From JBAQMG01 sp049302575 (GTDB taxonomy: Bacteria > Bacillota > Desulfitobacteriia > Desulfitobacteriales > Desulfitobacteriaceae): a stretch of 47,642 nt of DNA. Both the position numbers and the translations under genes were made by a program. Of this stretch, positions 16,788-25,757 are shown piece by piece (the stretch's first letter is position 1; every line of letters starts with the position of its first letter). A model generated the notes under the pieces. The model saw only the letters and a list, made by a program, of their open reading frames with translations, did no database searches and was not told the DNA's origin. The DNA lies in assembly GCA_049302575.1 (NCBI GenBank), contig JBAQMG010000005.1, positions 1 through 47,642 of the forward strand. The letters are read 5' to 3'.

Positions 16788-18425
16788 CTAATAGTAAGTT
16801 TCATGATTAAGATATTCTGCGGGTAGAAGTTGTACAATTCGTTCCCAAATAGGTGTTAATGAATCTCCTCTAAGTAAAGAAATGACCAAGGGATAAGCTA
16901 CCTGTTGTGCTAATCCGGAAACTTCAAAGTTCGTAGGTACTTTGTCGATCTTATTTAAAATGATGATCGTTGGTTTATTTTCACAACCGAGGTCTTTTAA
17001 GACATTCTGGACAGTTTGAGCTTGGAGTAGAGCTTGAGGATGGCTGGCATCGAGGATATGTACTAATATATCTGCTTGCTGCACTTCCTCCAAAGTAGCT
17101 AGAAAGGCTTTTAACAGCTTGTGAGGTAGTTTCCTGATAAAACCTACTGTATCACTAAGTAAAATGTTCCTTCCACTGGTTAGTCTAATACGTCGAATAA
17201 TGGGATCTAAGGTGGCAAAGAGCTGGTTTTCTCCTACTGGTATTCCAGTGTGTTGCCCAGCCTGTTCCATAGCCTTCTGCAAGAAGGTTGTCTTTCCGGC
17301 GTTGGTATAGCCAACTAAAGCAATCAATGGAATACCGCTTTTTAAGCGTTGTTGCCGTTGAACGTTACGTTCTTGTTGGACAAGGGTTATTTCTTGTTCG
17401 AGTAGGGTAATACGTTTGTGAACACGCCGCCGATCCATTTCCAGCTTAGATTCTCCTGGACCACGTGTTCCAACTCCTCCCCCTAACCGGGAAAGCGTAC
17501 TACCTTGGCCAGATAAATAGGGTAATAAATGTTTGAGTTGGGCTAATTCAACTTGTAACTTCCCTTCTCTGGATCGCGCTCTCAAAGAAAAGATATCTAG
17601 GATTAGTGTTGTTCTGTCAAGTACCTTGATGCCAGAAGCCTGTTCTAGGGTTCTTTGTTGTCTGGGTGAAAGTTCGTCATCACAGATTAAAACAGTAGCC
17701 TGGTTTTCTTGGATCATTTGACAGACATTTTCAAGTTTTCCCTTACCAAAATAGCTGCTTGTTTGTGAAAAACGCCTAGCTTGGAGGAGTTGTCCCACAA
17801 CTTTAACTCCGGCAGTCAGGGCTAGTTCCTTTAGCTCGTCTAGAAAGTGTTGTTCTGTATCTTCATCATTATCATCAGGTAAACCAATTAAGAAGGCTCG
17901 TTCTTGGTCAGAATGGATAGGGGCTTTTACTTCTGGAACAGAGGATATAGATTGTTGGGTGAATTGACTATAATTGAAATCGGCGAGCAAATCAGGGTTA
18001 AGCTTAAGTATTTGTGCTTTCCCTTCTGTCAAGTAAGCTAATTGAACGCCATAAACTTTTCCTTCCTTTATGCCGAGTGTTGTCATGCTTTCTAAACTCA
18101 GGTCTAATAAAGCGCTTAAATCTAGGGAACTTAGCTCGGGATTCCCATTAGGGTGAGTATGAATGCAGCGTAATTTGCTGCTTTTTCTTCCTTTAACTTC
18201 AGGAAAATGAACACTGGCATGTTGACCAACTGAAGCAGCAACTACTGAGCCCGAACGCAAAATAAAGATCGCTATTTCTCGATTCCAATGTTGGGTCAAT
18301 CTAGCTAAACCCTCTGCTAAATCGGGATTAATAAGTTCATAACGTTCGGTCTTAAGCTCGCAGAGTTCTTGTAATTCTCGAATTTGGCTTGTCCTAATTC
18401 CGGCTAAATCACCTGAGATATCCAT
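16788..18425 (-). CDS. hflX: GTPase HflX with an N-terminal JAMM-like extension
   Basis: Ribosome-associated GTPase that splits stalled 70S/100S ribosomes under stress. HflX proper starts near residue 175: the glycine-rich GGGVGTRGPGESKLE (315-329), G1 GYTNAGKT (372-379), G3 DTVG (425-428) and G4 NKID (491-494). The first about 160 residues are extra compared with the 420-430 aa E. coli or Bacillus proteins. They contain IHTHPNGNPELSSLD, where His89, His91 and Asp102 fit HxHx10D of JAMM/MPN+ metalloproteases, with Glu50 a candidate for the upstream Glu. ATG at 18425 follows a GGAGGTGCGC stretch. It is the first of hflX-ynbB and lies 35 nt downstream of spoVK. Confidence 0.93.
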   Translation of the reverse strand: MDISGDLAGIRTSQIRELQELCELKTERYELINPDLAEGLARLTQHWNREIAIFILRSGSVVAASVGQHASVHFPEVKGRKSSKLRCIHTHPNGNPELSSLDLSALLDLSLESMTTLGIKEGKVYGVQLAYLTEGKAQILKLNPDLLADFNYSQFTQQSISSVPEVKAPIHSDQERAFLIGLPDDNDEDTEQHFLDELKELALTAGVKVVGQLLQARRFSQTSSYFGKGKLENVCQMIQENQATVLICDDELSPRQQRTLEQASGIKVLDRTTLILDIFSLRARSREGKLQVELAQLKHLLPYLSGQGSTLSRLGGGVGTRGPGESKLEMDRRRVHKRITLLEQEITLVQQERNVQRQQRLKSGIPLIALVGYTNAGKTTFLQKAMEQAGQHTGIPVGENQLFATLDPIIRRIRLTSGRNILLSDTVGFIRKLPHKLLKAFLATLEEVQQADILVHILDASHPQALLQAQTVQNVLKDLGCENKPTIIILNKIDKVPTNFEVSGLAQQVAYPLVISLLRGDSLTPIWERIVQLLPAEYLNHETYY

Positions 18426-18460
18426 CCCTGCGCACCTCCGTAAGAGATTCTTAAGCTTGA

Positions 18461-19426
18461 TTAAAAGTCATCCAAGGTCAAATCTACGGGTAAGATCTCC
18501 ATCAGTTCTTCACGAGAACTACTCGGACGTTGAAAAAGTCGAACAGCTTGTTTACGAATCATTTTTTCCACTAAATTTCGAACTAGTCGAGCATTACCTG
18601 CATAGGGGTCTGTATGTAATAAGCTTTGTAGAAGACGACGAAAGGTTTCTTTGGTTTCAGGAAAAAGTTCATATTGACGATTCTTGATCATCGATTCCCC
18701 GATAGCCAACAGTTCATCTAAATTATAGTCAGGAAAATCAATATGGATGGGAAATCTGGAACGCAGGCCGGGGTTAGTTTGCAAGAACCATTCCATTTCA
18801 TGGCGGTAGCCAGCTAAAATTAAAACCAAGTTATCCTTATTATCTTCCATTGCCTTGACTAGGGCATCAATCGCTTCTTTGCCAAAATCCTTCTCTCCGC
18901 CTCGAGCTAGAGAGTAGGCTTCATCAATAAAGAGAACCCCCCCTAGAGCTTTTTTAACTTGTTCCCTCGTTTTTTGAGCAGTATGTCCAATGTATTCGCC
19001 AACAAGGTCTGCTCGTTCACATTCAATTACATGTCCTTTTTGAAGTGTGCCCATTTCTTTAAATAACTTCCCTACAATGCGTGCCACAGTAGTTTTACCA
19101 GTTCCTGGATTGCCGCGAAAAATCATATGTAGAACTAGCGGATCAGCTACCAATTTCTCACGTGTACGTCGTTTTTGTATTTCGACATAGGCCTGAAGTT
19201 CTCGAATAAGCTGTTTAATTGTGGATAGTCCAACAAGAACGTCTAATTCAGCGAGTATTTCAGTTACTTTATCTTTTTCCGTCAGCGGGATTGAGCCTTT
19301 TTTTGTCCGTGTTTGGTTAATTAGCTCGGCTGGAATTGCCAAAGACTTACTAGAATTCGTAGCCATAGATGAGTGAACGACCGGAGGTAAGTGATTCTCC
19401 GATCGGAATGTTACGCGGATTGGCAT
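18461..19426 (-). CDS. spoVK: Stage V sporulation protein K-like AAA+ ATPase
   Basis: AAA+ ATPase of the SpoVK/CbxX-CfxQ family, needed for spore maturation in Bacillus. Walker A GNPGTGKTT (about 105-113), Walker B LFIDEAYSLA (about 165-174), sensor-1 region LILAGYRHEM, and arginine-finger motif NPGLRSRFP are present. Length is 321 aa. The GTG at 19438 overlaps the GGGAGG ribosome site, so ATG 19426 (MPIRVTF) is preferred. In Bacillus spoVK lies next to ynbA/ynbB, as it does here with hflX and the ynbB-like gene. Confidence 0.9.
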   Translation of the reverse strand: MPIRVTFRSENHLPPVVHSSMATNSSKSLAIPAELINQTRTKKGSIPLTEKDKVTEILAELDVLVGLSTIKQLIRELQAYVEIQKRRTREKLVADPLVLHMIFRGNPGTGKTTVARIVGKLFKEMGTLQKGHVIECERADLVGEYIGHTAQKTREQVKKALGGVLFIDEAYSLARGGEKDFGKEAIDALVKAMEDNKDNLVLILAGYRHEMEWFLQTNPGLRSRFPIHIDFPDYNLDELLAIGESMIKNRQYELFPETKETFRRLLQSLLHTDPYAGNARLVRNLVEKMIRKQAVRLFQRPSSSREELMEILPVDLTLDDF

Positions 19427-19505
19427 CAGTACAGACACCTCCCATCTTTATTACTATACGCAGCTTGTAATAAAAGGTGTCCTGTAAATTAAAGCTTTTT
19501 TATAC

Positions 19506-21329
19506 TTATTTACCACCTAAACTTTTGGCATAACGGACACGGGCTGTACGATCAAGATGTTTCTTTCTTAGACGGATCCCTTTTGGAGTTACTTCTACAA
19601 GTTCATCATCTTCGATGTATTCTAAGGCTTGTTCTAAAGAATAGCTCCGTGGTTTTTCTAATCTTAGAGCTTCGTCAGCGCTGCTAGAACGCATATTTGT
19701 CACATGCTTTTTCTTAGCAACGTTAACTTCAATATCTTGTTCTCTGGTATTTTCGCCGACAATCATACCTTCATAAACTTTGGTGCCTGGATCGATGAAA
19801 ATTACTCCACGTTCTTGAGCGGAATATAGTCCGTACGTCGTAGCCTCTCCAGCTTCAAAGGCTATTAAAACCCCACGTCCTCGACTGGTGATTTCCCCTT
19901 TGAAAGGCTCATATCCATGAAAAACATGACTCATCATGCCATCTCCCCGTGTTTCTGTGAGGAAGTCTCCACGGAATCCAATCAGCCCCCGAGCGGGAAT
20001 CCGAAATTCAACACGAAGTTGTGTCGGAGTTAAGGAAATCATATTGACCATTTCAGCTTTCCTTGTCCCTAAAAGTTCCATCACAGAGCCTAAGCCGCTC
20101 TCAGGAATATCGCAAATCAAAAATTCAATCGGTTCACATTTCACTCCGTCGATTGTTTTATAGATTACTTCAGGCTTTGAAACCTGGAATTCATACCCTT
20201 CTCTGCGCATATTTTCGATAAGAATCGAAAGATGCAATTCTCCTCGACCTGATACACGAAAAGAGTCAGCAGAATCAGTTTCCTCAACTCGTAAACTTAC
20301 ATTTGTTTCGACCTCTTTAAAAAGTCGTTCGCGTAACTTTCGAGATGTAACAAATTCGCCTTCACGTCCAGCGAAAGGGCTATTATTAACAATAAAGTTC
20401 ATCGTTAAGGTTGGTTCATCAATTTCGATCACAGGAAGTGCTTCAGGACTTATCGCACAAGCTACTGTTTCTCCAATATTTGCACTGGTCAATCCAGTAA
20501 TAGCCACAATTTCTCCCGCTAGAACTTCGGATTTTTCAACTCGATGTAACCCTTCATAGACATAAAGCTTACCTATTTTTGCTCGTTCGAAGCTCTCATC
20601 TCGTTTAATCAAAGTAATTATTTCACCTTGATGGATCGTTCCTCTGATCAGACGACCTATGCAAATTTTGCCTACATAATCATCGTAATCTAAAGTCGTA
20701 ACTAATAGTTGCAACGGTGCACTGGAGTCAGCTATAGGTGCAGGTATTTTATCTAAAATAACTTTAAAAAGCGGTTCTAGAGTATTTTCGAGAGCATCTG
20801 AACTTAACCCTGCAATTCCTTGACGAGCTGAAGCATAAACAACTGGGAAATCCAACTGGTTTTCATCTGCACCAAGTTCAATAAATAAATCCAATACTTC
20901 ATCAAGTACCTCAGCAGGACGGGCTTCAGGGCGGTCAATCTTGTTAATAACAACTATTGGTATAAGTTTAAGTTCTAGAGCCTTACGTAGTACAAAACGG
21001 GTTTGTGGCATGGGACCTTCAAAGGCATCCACAATTAATAGGACACCATTCACCATCATTAAGACTCGCTCAACCTCGCCACCAAAATCGGCGTGTCCGG
21101 GGGTATCAACGATATTTATTTTTGTACCTTGCCAATGAACAGAGGTGTTCTTGGAAAGGATGGTAATTCCGCGTTCACGTTCTAGATCATTTGAGTCCAT
21201 AACCCGTTCGACAACTTGTTGATTAACTCGAAAAGTACCACTTTGTCTAAGCATTAGATCGACTAAGGTAGTTTTACCATGATCTACGTGGGCAATTATT
21301 GCGATATTGCGAATGTTTACAGACTCCAT
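19506..21329 (-). CDS. typA: Ribosome-binding translational GTPase TypA/BipA
   Basis: EF-G-like GTPase acting on ribosome assembly and stress adaptation. G1 AHVDHGKTT is at about 12-20, the switch region RERGITI, G3 DTPGHADFGGEVER and G4 NKIDRPEA. The beta-barrel, EF-G domain V and BipA-specific C-terminal domain (RGVLIAFEAGEATTYGL, then KKHLDR near the end) follow. Length is 607 aa. ATG 21329 is preferred over ATG 21350 because AAAGGA precedes it and the family starts here. It is separated from hfq by hairpins, so it probably has its own promoter. Confidence 0.94.
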   Translation of the reverse strand: MESVNIRNIAIIAHVDHGKTTLVDLMLRQSGTFRVNQQVVERVMDSNDLERERGITILSKNTSVHWQGTKINIVDTPGHADFGGEVERVLMMVNGVLLIVDAFEGPMPQTRFVLRKALELKLIPIVVINKIDRPEARPAEVLDEVLDLFIELGADENQLDFPVVYASARQGIAGLSSDALENTLEPLFKVILDKIPAPIADSSAPLQLLVTTLDYDDYVGKICIGRLIRGTIHQGEIITLIKRDESFERAKIGKLYVYEGLHRVEKSEVLAGEIVAITGLTSANIGETVACAISPEALPVIEIDEPTLTMNFIVNNSPFAGREGEFVTSRKLRERLFKEVETNVSLRVEETDSADSFRVSGRGELHLSILIENMRREGYEFQVSKPEVIYKTIDGVKCEPIEFLICDIPESGLGSVMELLGTRKAEMVNMISLTPTQLRVEFRIPARGLIGFRGDFLTETRGDGMMSHVFHGYEPFKGEITSRGRGVLIAFEAGEATTYGLYSAQERGVIFIDPGTKVYEGMIVGENTREQDIEVNVAKKKHVTNMRSSSADEALRLEKPRSYSLEQALEYIEDDELVEVTPKGIRLRKKHLDRTARVRYAKSLGGK

Positions 21330-21444
21330 AGGTGACAACGTTCCTTTCATATGACCAATTTGAATGCATCAAACTTAAATATAACATATTCAGCTATAAT
21401 ATTCAATTAATTTGATTGATATTTGCCGATTTATTTAATGCAAA

Positions 21445-21470
21445 AGAAGTTCGAGCAAAGTCGAACTTCT
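21445..21470 (-). terminator. Terminator downstream of hfq
   Basis: A perfect 10-bp stem (AGAAGTTCGA / TCGAACTTCT, 6-nt loop) followed by TTTTG on the minus strand. A second, weaker hairpin (GGGGAGTTT / AAACTCTCCC) lies closer to hfq at 21526-21545. Confidence 0.7.
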
Positions 21471-21559
21471 GAAGCACCCCTCAATTTAAGAACCTTAGAG
21501 ATGGATAATTTCAACTAAACTTCAGGGAGAGTTTAAAACTCCCCTTAAATAAGTTTCCT

Positions 21560-21814
21560 TTAGACTCGATGCTCTTCCTGAGAACTAGCAGCCATAGCTA
21601 GGTTGATTGGGCGTATAGGCATAACCGTTGAAATGGCATGTTTATAGACCATTTGCTGTTTACCTTCGAATTCTATAACAACAGTGAAATTATCAAATCC
21701 TCTGACTAATCCTTTGAGTTGAAATCCGTTGACTAAGTAAATAGTCACAGGTAAATTTTCTTTGCGTACTTGATTTAAAAAAGCATCTTGTAAATTGATA
21801 GGTGATTTATTCAT
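21560..21814 (-). CDS. hfq: RNA chaperone Hfq
   Basis: Sm-like hexameric RNA chaperone. The Sm1 part NGFQLKGLVRGFDNFTVVIE and Sm2 part QMVYKHAISTVMP are intact; the 84-aa length with a short C-terminal tail is usual for Gram-positives. GGAGGG lies 6 nt before ATG. It follows miaA by 50 nt, the widely conserved miaA-hfq order. Confidence 0.96.
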   Translation of the reverse strand: MNKSPINLQDAFLNQVRKENLPVTIYLVNGFQLKGLVRGFDNFTVVIEFEGKQQMVYKHAISTVMPIRPINLAMAASSQEEHRV

Positions 21815-21864
21815 GTATTTCCCTCCACCACCAGCTGTTACTATTTAATTATTCTAACACGAGT

Positions 21865-22794
21865 TTAGCGAACGGCGCAAGTCTGACTCAAGTCTCTCAG
21901 AATGTTTTCAATACTCGTTTGAGTGATATCATACCAAGTAATGCGTGGGTCACGCCTAAACCAAGTTAATTGTCGCTTAGCAAAATGTCTGGTATCACGT
22001 TTTAAGAGCCGTAGCATCTCACTAAGTGTTAACAAACCTTGTAAATGCCAAATAGCATGTCGATAACCTATACTTTGTAAAGGTTTAAGTTTTGGAGAGT
22101 AGCCGTTTTGTAATAATCCCTGAGTTTCTTCAAGTAATCCCTGAGAGAGCATTTCTTCACACCTCAAGTTGATACGTTGATATAAAATCTCGCGCGGAGC
22201 AGTTAAACCAAGATAGATGATCGAGGGGTCAAGTGGTAAATACTCGTATTCTTTTAATTGTCTTTGACTGGATAGAGGTTTGCCCGTTAATTCGTAAACC
22301 TCAAGTGCTCGGATGACGCGGACAACATCATTGATGTGCAAACGTTCGGCACTCAAAGGGTCGCGTAGTTTTAACGCTTCGTATAGAGCCTCTTTTCCCT
22401 CTATTCTATGGTAATCTGTCCATTTCTCGCGTAGATGTTCGGAACTACATTCTGAAAACCTATAAGGATCCAATAAGGAACGAATATAGAGTCCAGTCCC
22501 TCCTAGTAAAACTGGAACATGACCACGCTCCTTAATATATTCAATTAAGAGGTTTGCCTGAAGTTGAAATTGTGCCACTGTAAAAGGTTGATGAGGATCT
22601 AAATAATCAATTAAATGGTGAGGAATATTTTGGCGTTCCGAGATCGTAGGTTTTGCTGATCCAATGTTTAATTGTCTGTATACTTGAACAGAATCGGCAG
22701 AAATAATTTCCCCATTGACAATTCGAGCTAATTCAACACCTAAGGCGGATTTGCCAATCGCCGTCGGACCAACAATGACCACAAGTGGGTGCAC
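21865..22794 (-). CDS. miaA: tRNA dimethylallyltransferase MiaA
   Basis: Adds a dimethylallyl group to A37 of tRNAs reading UNN codons; MiaB, encoded in this same block, then methylthiolates it. P-loop GPTAIGKS is at residues 9-16, followed by ISADSVQVYRQL, the LLGGTGLYIRSL motif and the FAKRQLTWFRRD C-terminal motif. The frame runs back to 22875, but that part is made of heptamer repeats; GTG 22794 has GGAGG 8 nt upstream and begins VHPLVVIVGPTA as in the family. Length is 309 aa. Confidence 0.95.
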   Translation of the reverse strand: MHPLVVIVGPTAIGKSALGVELARIVNGEIISADSVQVYRQLNIGSAKPTISERQNIPHHLIDYLDPHQPFTVAQFQLQANLLIEYIKERGHVPVLLGGTGLYIRSLLDPYRFSECSSEHLREKWTDYHRIEGKEALYEALKLRDPLSAERLHINDVVRVIRALEVYELTGKPLSSQRQLKEYEYLPLDPSIIYLGLTAPREILYQRINLRCEEMLSQGLLEETQGLLQNGYSPKLKPLQSIGYRHAIWHLQGLLTLSEMLRLLKRDTRHFAKRQLTWFRRDPRITWYDITQTSIENILRDLSQTCAVR

Positions 22795-22806
22795 GTAACC
22801 ATCCTC

Positions 22807-22893
22807 CTTTTTCGTGGTTCGTGGTTCATGGTTCGAATATCGAGTTTTGTCATTCTGCGTTCGAACATCGTCCATCGAACATCGAACATCGAA
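22807..22893. repeat. Degenerate tandem heptamer repeats at the rsmJ-like/miaA junction
   Basis: On the plus strand, units such as TTCGTGG TTCGTGG TTCATGG and, further on, CGAACAT CGTCCAT CGAACAT CGAACAT run in 7-nt register. They span the last codons of the upstream methyltransferase gene and the gap before miaA. Related units occur at 23698-23730. Confidence 0.65.
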
Positions 22894-23734
22894 TTAAGCC
22901 GTAATCTACTTGACTATACTTGCCCCCAGATAAAATGTCAAAGCCGAGTCTAGTGAATTCTGAACTTCCTTTACGTTCTTTAAGGACAATACAACGTCGA
23001 GCAACACGCCGTGCCTCCCGAATTACTTCAAGTCTCAAAGATTGGTGGTCTGACCAGGAGTGAAGTGGTTTAATTGAGGCAGATTTTTGACTAGGATAGC
23101 GAAACATCGGATCAAAATAAATTACTTCTACGGATGCAGAAGGTTGCTGGCCTAAAAAATCTAAATGATCAGCGCAAATAACCTTAATCCGCCCTGCGAC
23201 CAATGATAAAGCTTCCCAGGCCAGTTGCTTAGCGGCATTTTCGGATTTTGGCATACTGGCCGTGAAAAGACTCTGCAGACCGTCATTAACCAAAGCGCTT
23301 AAAACAGGAGAACACTCAACTCCTGTTACCCTTCCTTGTTTCCCTACCGCCCAAGCCCCTACTAAGGCATCAGTTCCTAAACCCATAGTAAGATCTAACA
23401 ACGTATCTCCTGGTATTAAACCTGTAGCTAGCAAGTAACGATCGGAGTGCCCTCTGAACCTATTCATGAGTCGTAATAAAGCCATACTTGGATGAAAATG
23501 CAGATTTTCTAGACCATCGTTTAAAAATACCCCTCGACGGGTTATCGTTAATTTCGGATAAACCCCTCCGCTTTTTGAATTTTCAACCAGCCAATCGATG
23601 CCAGGTTGTTGGAGAAACCATTCAAGCTTCTGCCTCAGTGCGTTATCAGCGTGTGTAGTTCTGATGGATATAGTAATAGGACTATGGGGATCCAGATCGA
23701 GGTTAGAGGTTAGAGATTCGAGGTTCGACATCAT
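22850..23734 (-). CDS. RsmJ-like class I SAM-dependent methyltransferase
   Basis: Resembles the RsmJ/YhiQ family (16S rRNA m2G1516 methylation in E. coli). The SAM site LLDLTMGLGTDALVGAWAVG is followed by RVTGVECSPVLSALVNDGL, and then YFDPMFRYPSQKSASIKPL corresponds to the family DPMFP...KSA motif. Length is 294 aa. The first about 12 codons (from ATG 23734) and the last codons consist of heptamer-type repeats, no good ribosome site precedes 23734, and the true start could lie slightly downstream. It lies between mutL and miaA; whether it is an rRNA enzyme in this host is inferred from the family only. Confidence 0.75.
   Translation of the reverse strand: MMSNLESLTSNLDLDPHSPITISIRTTHADNALRQKLEWFLQQPGIDWLVENSKSGGVYPKLTITRRGVFLNDGLENLHFHPSMALLRLMNRFRGHSDRYLLATGLIPGDTLLDLTMGLGTDALVGAWAVGKQGRVTGVECSPVLSALVNDGLQSLFTASMPKSENAAKQLAWEALSLVAGRIKVICADHLDFLGQQPSASVEVIYFDPMFRYPSQKSASIKPLHSWSDHQSLRLEVIREARRVARRCIVLKERKGSSEFTRLGFDILSGGKYSQVDYGLIRCSMFDGRCSNAE
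23698..23730. repeat. Heptamer repeats at the 5' end of the rsmJ-like gene
   Basis: On the minus strand CGAACCT CGAATCT CTAACCT CTAACCT repeats every 7 nt and is translated as SNLESLTSNL if the first ATG is used. Same repeat class as at 22807-22893; a looser relative occurs near 23788-23800. Confidence 0.6.
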
Positions 23735-23852
23735 AGTATTTAGACTATGGGAATCAAAATTAGTTATTTAACGTCTCCCCTTTCTGCTAAGCGCGAGGTT
23801 CGAAACGCAAGACTTCCGCGATGCACGACACACGAAGTTTGAACTTTGTGTA

Positions 23853-25757
23853 TTAATTATGACTCCACTGCACATTTCTATAGAACCGTTTCCCCAACTC
23901 CTCAGCAGTCATCTGAATCATGGTTGGTCTTCCATGTGGGCAAGTAAAAGGATTTTCCGTTTGACTAAGCTGAGCAATAAGTTGTTCCATTTCCAGTAAG
24001 CTAAGTTTGTCATGTGCTTTGATTGATCCATGACAAGCTAATAAATAGATCCATTCCTCGAGAAGTTGTTCAATCCCAGGTGTGTGATTCTTTAATAATA
24101 CTTGTTCGATGAATTTACGCAACAATTCTTCACCTGAAAATGATCCCGTATAGGCGGGGAAGCCCCTTAACAAATAGGTTTTTGGCCCAAAATGTTCAAT
24201 TATAAAGCCTAACTCAGTTAGAGCCAATAAATGTTCTAACAGTGCTTGTTCTTCTTGAAGGGTAAGTTCCAAAGGAATAGGGATCAAGAGTTGTTGGCTG
24301 GCAGTCTGGTTATGTTTTGCCTTCTGTAATAAGCACTCATAATTAATGCGCTCATGAGCAGCATGTTGGTCAATAATCATTAGAACTTGACCATCTGTAG
24401 TTAGTATATAAGTCTTGAATAACTGCGCTAAGGGCCAAAATTCTCGCAAAGGTCCTAAGGTGCTCGATTTAGTGGGGAAAAGGCTTGAAGAAGTTTGTTC
24501 TTGTTCTTTGGTCTTGGATAAAACTGGCTCGAGTATTAAGGGCTGAACAAGATTTTGGGTTGCATAATTTTCTGCCTTTACAGAGTTTAGTCCTTCACCG
24601 ATATGGTTAAGATCCTGTGTTTGAGGAGCTACAGAGGGGTATTTCACGGGGTTCAGGATGGAGTTTATTTGATGTGGCGTAATCAGTTCGCGTGGCGAAT
24701 TTAAATTCACAGGTGGATTTCGATTAGCTAGAGCGTTGGTTGTTTTTCCAAGACTAGGAACTGAACGACTTTTTAACAAAGTCTGGCGTATTTCTTCTTG
24801 AATAAACTGGGCGAGCCCTTTTTCATCGCTAAAACGGATATCCATTTTTGTAGGATGAACATTGACGTCATAGTCTGAGGGCGGTAAATGTAGCTGAAGA
24901 ATAGCTATAGGATATAGTTTTGCCGGAATTAAAGTGTGGTAACCGTCACCTAAAGCGCGGCTTAGAAAAGAGGAACGGATATAGCGTCCGTTAATTATAA
25001 AGGTTTCTCCTTGTTTTGACGAACGAACCAAATCAGGTGGACTAATGAAGCCTTCCAACAGCCAATTACCAGACGTCGCAGCTACTGGAATTAATCTTCG
25101 AGCCAAGTCGTTGCCTAGTATTGCTCCGATTGTATCCAGCAATTGCCCCCGACCAGAGGTTTGCAAGAGAACCTGATGTGGATGACTAAATGAAAAGGCT
25201 ACTTCTGGTCGAGTTAGGGCTAATCGACTTACTATATCACTTATAAGACCAAATTCAGTATTGGTAGATTTCAAAAACTTTTTTCGTGCAGGCGTATTAA
25301 AAAACAGATCACGAACAGCTACAGTTGTACCTGTGGGACAACCAATTTCTTGGAGATCAATTTGTTGGCCACCTTGAAGGGTTAGACAAGTACCTGAAAT
25401 ACGATCATGAGGACGTGACGTTATTTCCATGTGTGAAACCGAGGCTATACTTGGTAAAGCTTCACCACGAAAACCGAGGGTAAGGAGTTGCTTCAAGTCA
25501 TCAATGCTTGATATTTTACTGGTAGCATGACGGAGTATGGCTGTTGGTAAATCCTTAGCTTCAAGCCCGCAGCCATCGTCACGTACTCGGATTAAGGGTA
25601 GCCCATTTTGTTCAATACTAATTTCAATCCGGGTTGCTTCAGCATCCAAGGCGTTTTCAATCAGTTCTTTGACGACTGAGACAGGTCGTTCAACAACTTC
25701 GCCTGCGGCAATCTGATTTGCAGAATGCTGGTCAAGGATTCGAATAACGGGATTCAA
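23853..25757 (-). CDS. mutL: DNA mismatch repair protein MutL
   Basis: GHKL ATPase with a C-terminal endonuclease domain, acting after MutS. ATPase motifs ELIENALDAEA (Glu32, Asn35), RDDGCGL (59-65), RHATSKI and GFRGEALPSIASV are intact. The endonuclease motif DQHAAHERINYE is at 463-474, with the supporting ACHGSIKAHD and CPHGRPT near the end, so it is of the nicking type found in bacteria without MutH. A Ser/Pro/Gln-rich linker spans about 330-430. Length is 634 aa. The start is TTG at 25757, overlapping the TGA of the upstream deacetylase gene (TTGA), with AAGGAG 10 nt upstream. Confidence 0.95.
   Translation of the reverse strand: MNPVIRILDQHSANQIAAGEVVERPVSVVKELIENALDAEATRIEISIEQNGLPLIRVRDDGCGLEAKDLPTAILRHATSKISSIDDLKQLLTLGFRGEALPSIASVSHMEITSRPHDRISGTCLTLQGGQQIDLQEIGCPTGTTVAVRDLFFNTPARKKFLKSTNTEFGLISDIVSRLALTRPEVAFSFSHPHQVLLQTSGRGQLLDTIGAILGNDLARRLIPVAATSGNWLLEGFISPPDLVRSSKQGETFIINGRYIRSSFLSRALGDGYHTLIPAKLYPIAILQLHLPPSDYDVNVHPTKMDIRFSDEKGLAQFIQEEIRQTLLKSRSVPSLGKTTNALANRNPPVNLNSPRELITPHQINSILNPVKYPSVAPQTQDLNHIGEGLNSVKAENYATQNLVQPLILEPVLSKTKEQEQTSSSLFPTKSSTLGPLREFWPLAQLFKTYILTTDGQVLMIIDQHAAHERINYECLLQKAKHNQTASQQLLIPIPLELTLQEEQALLEHLLALTELGFIIEHFGPKTYLLRGFPAYTGSFSGEELLRKFIEQVLLKNHTPGIEQLLEEWIYLLACHGSIKAHDKLSLLEMEQLIAQLSQTENPFTCPHGRPTMIQMTAEELGKRFYRNVQWSHN

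Noticed and set aside
22815..22893. CRISPR-like array at the repeats before miaA
   Set aside because: Units are 7 nt and contiguous, with no spacers and no cas genes nearby.
23730..23740. tRNA T-arm-like GGTTCGA strings near the repeats
   Set aside because: They belong to the heptamer repeats; no cloverleaf can be drawn around them.
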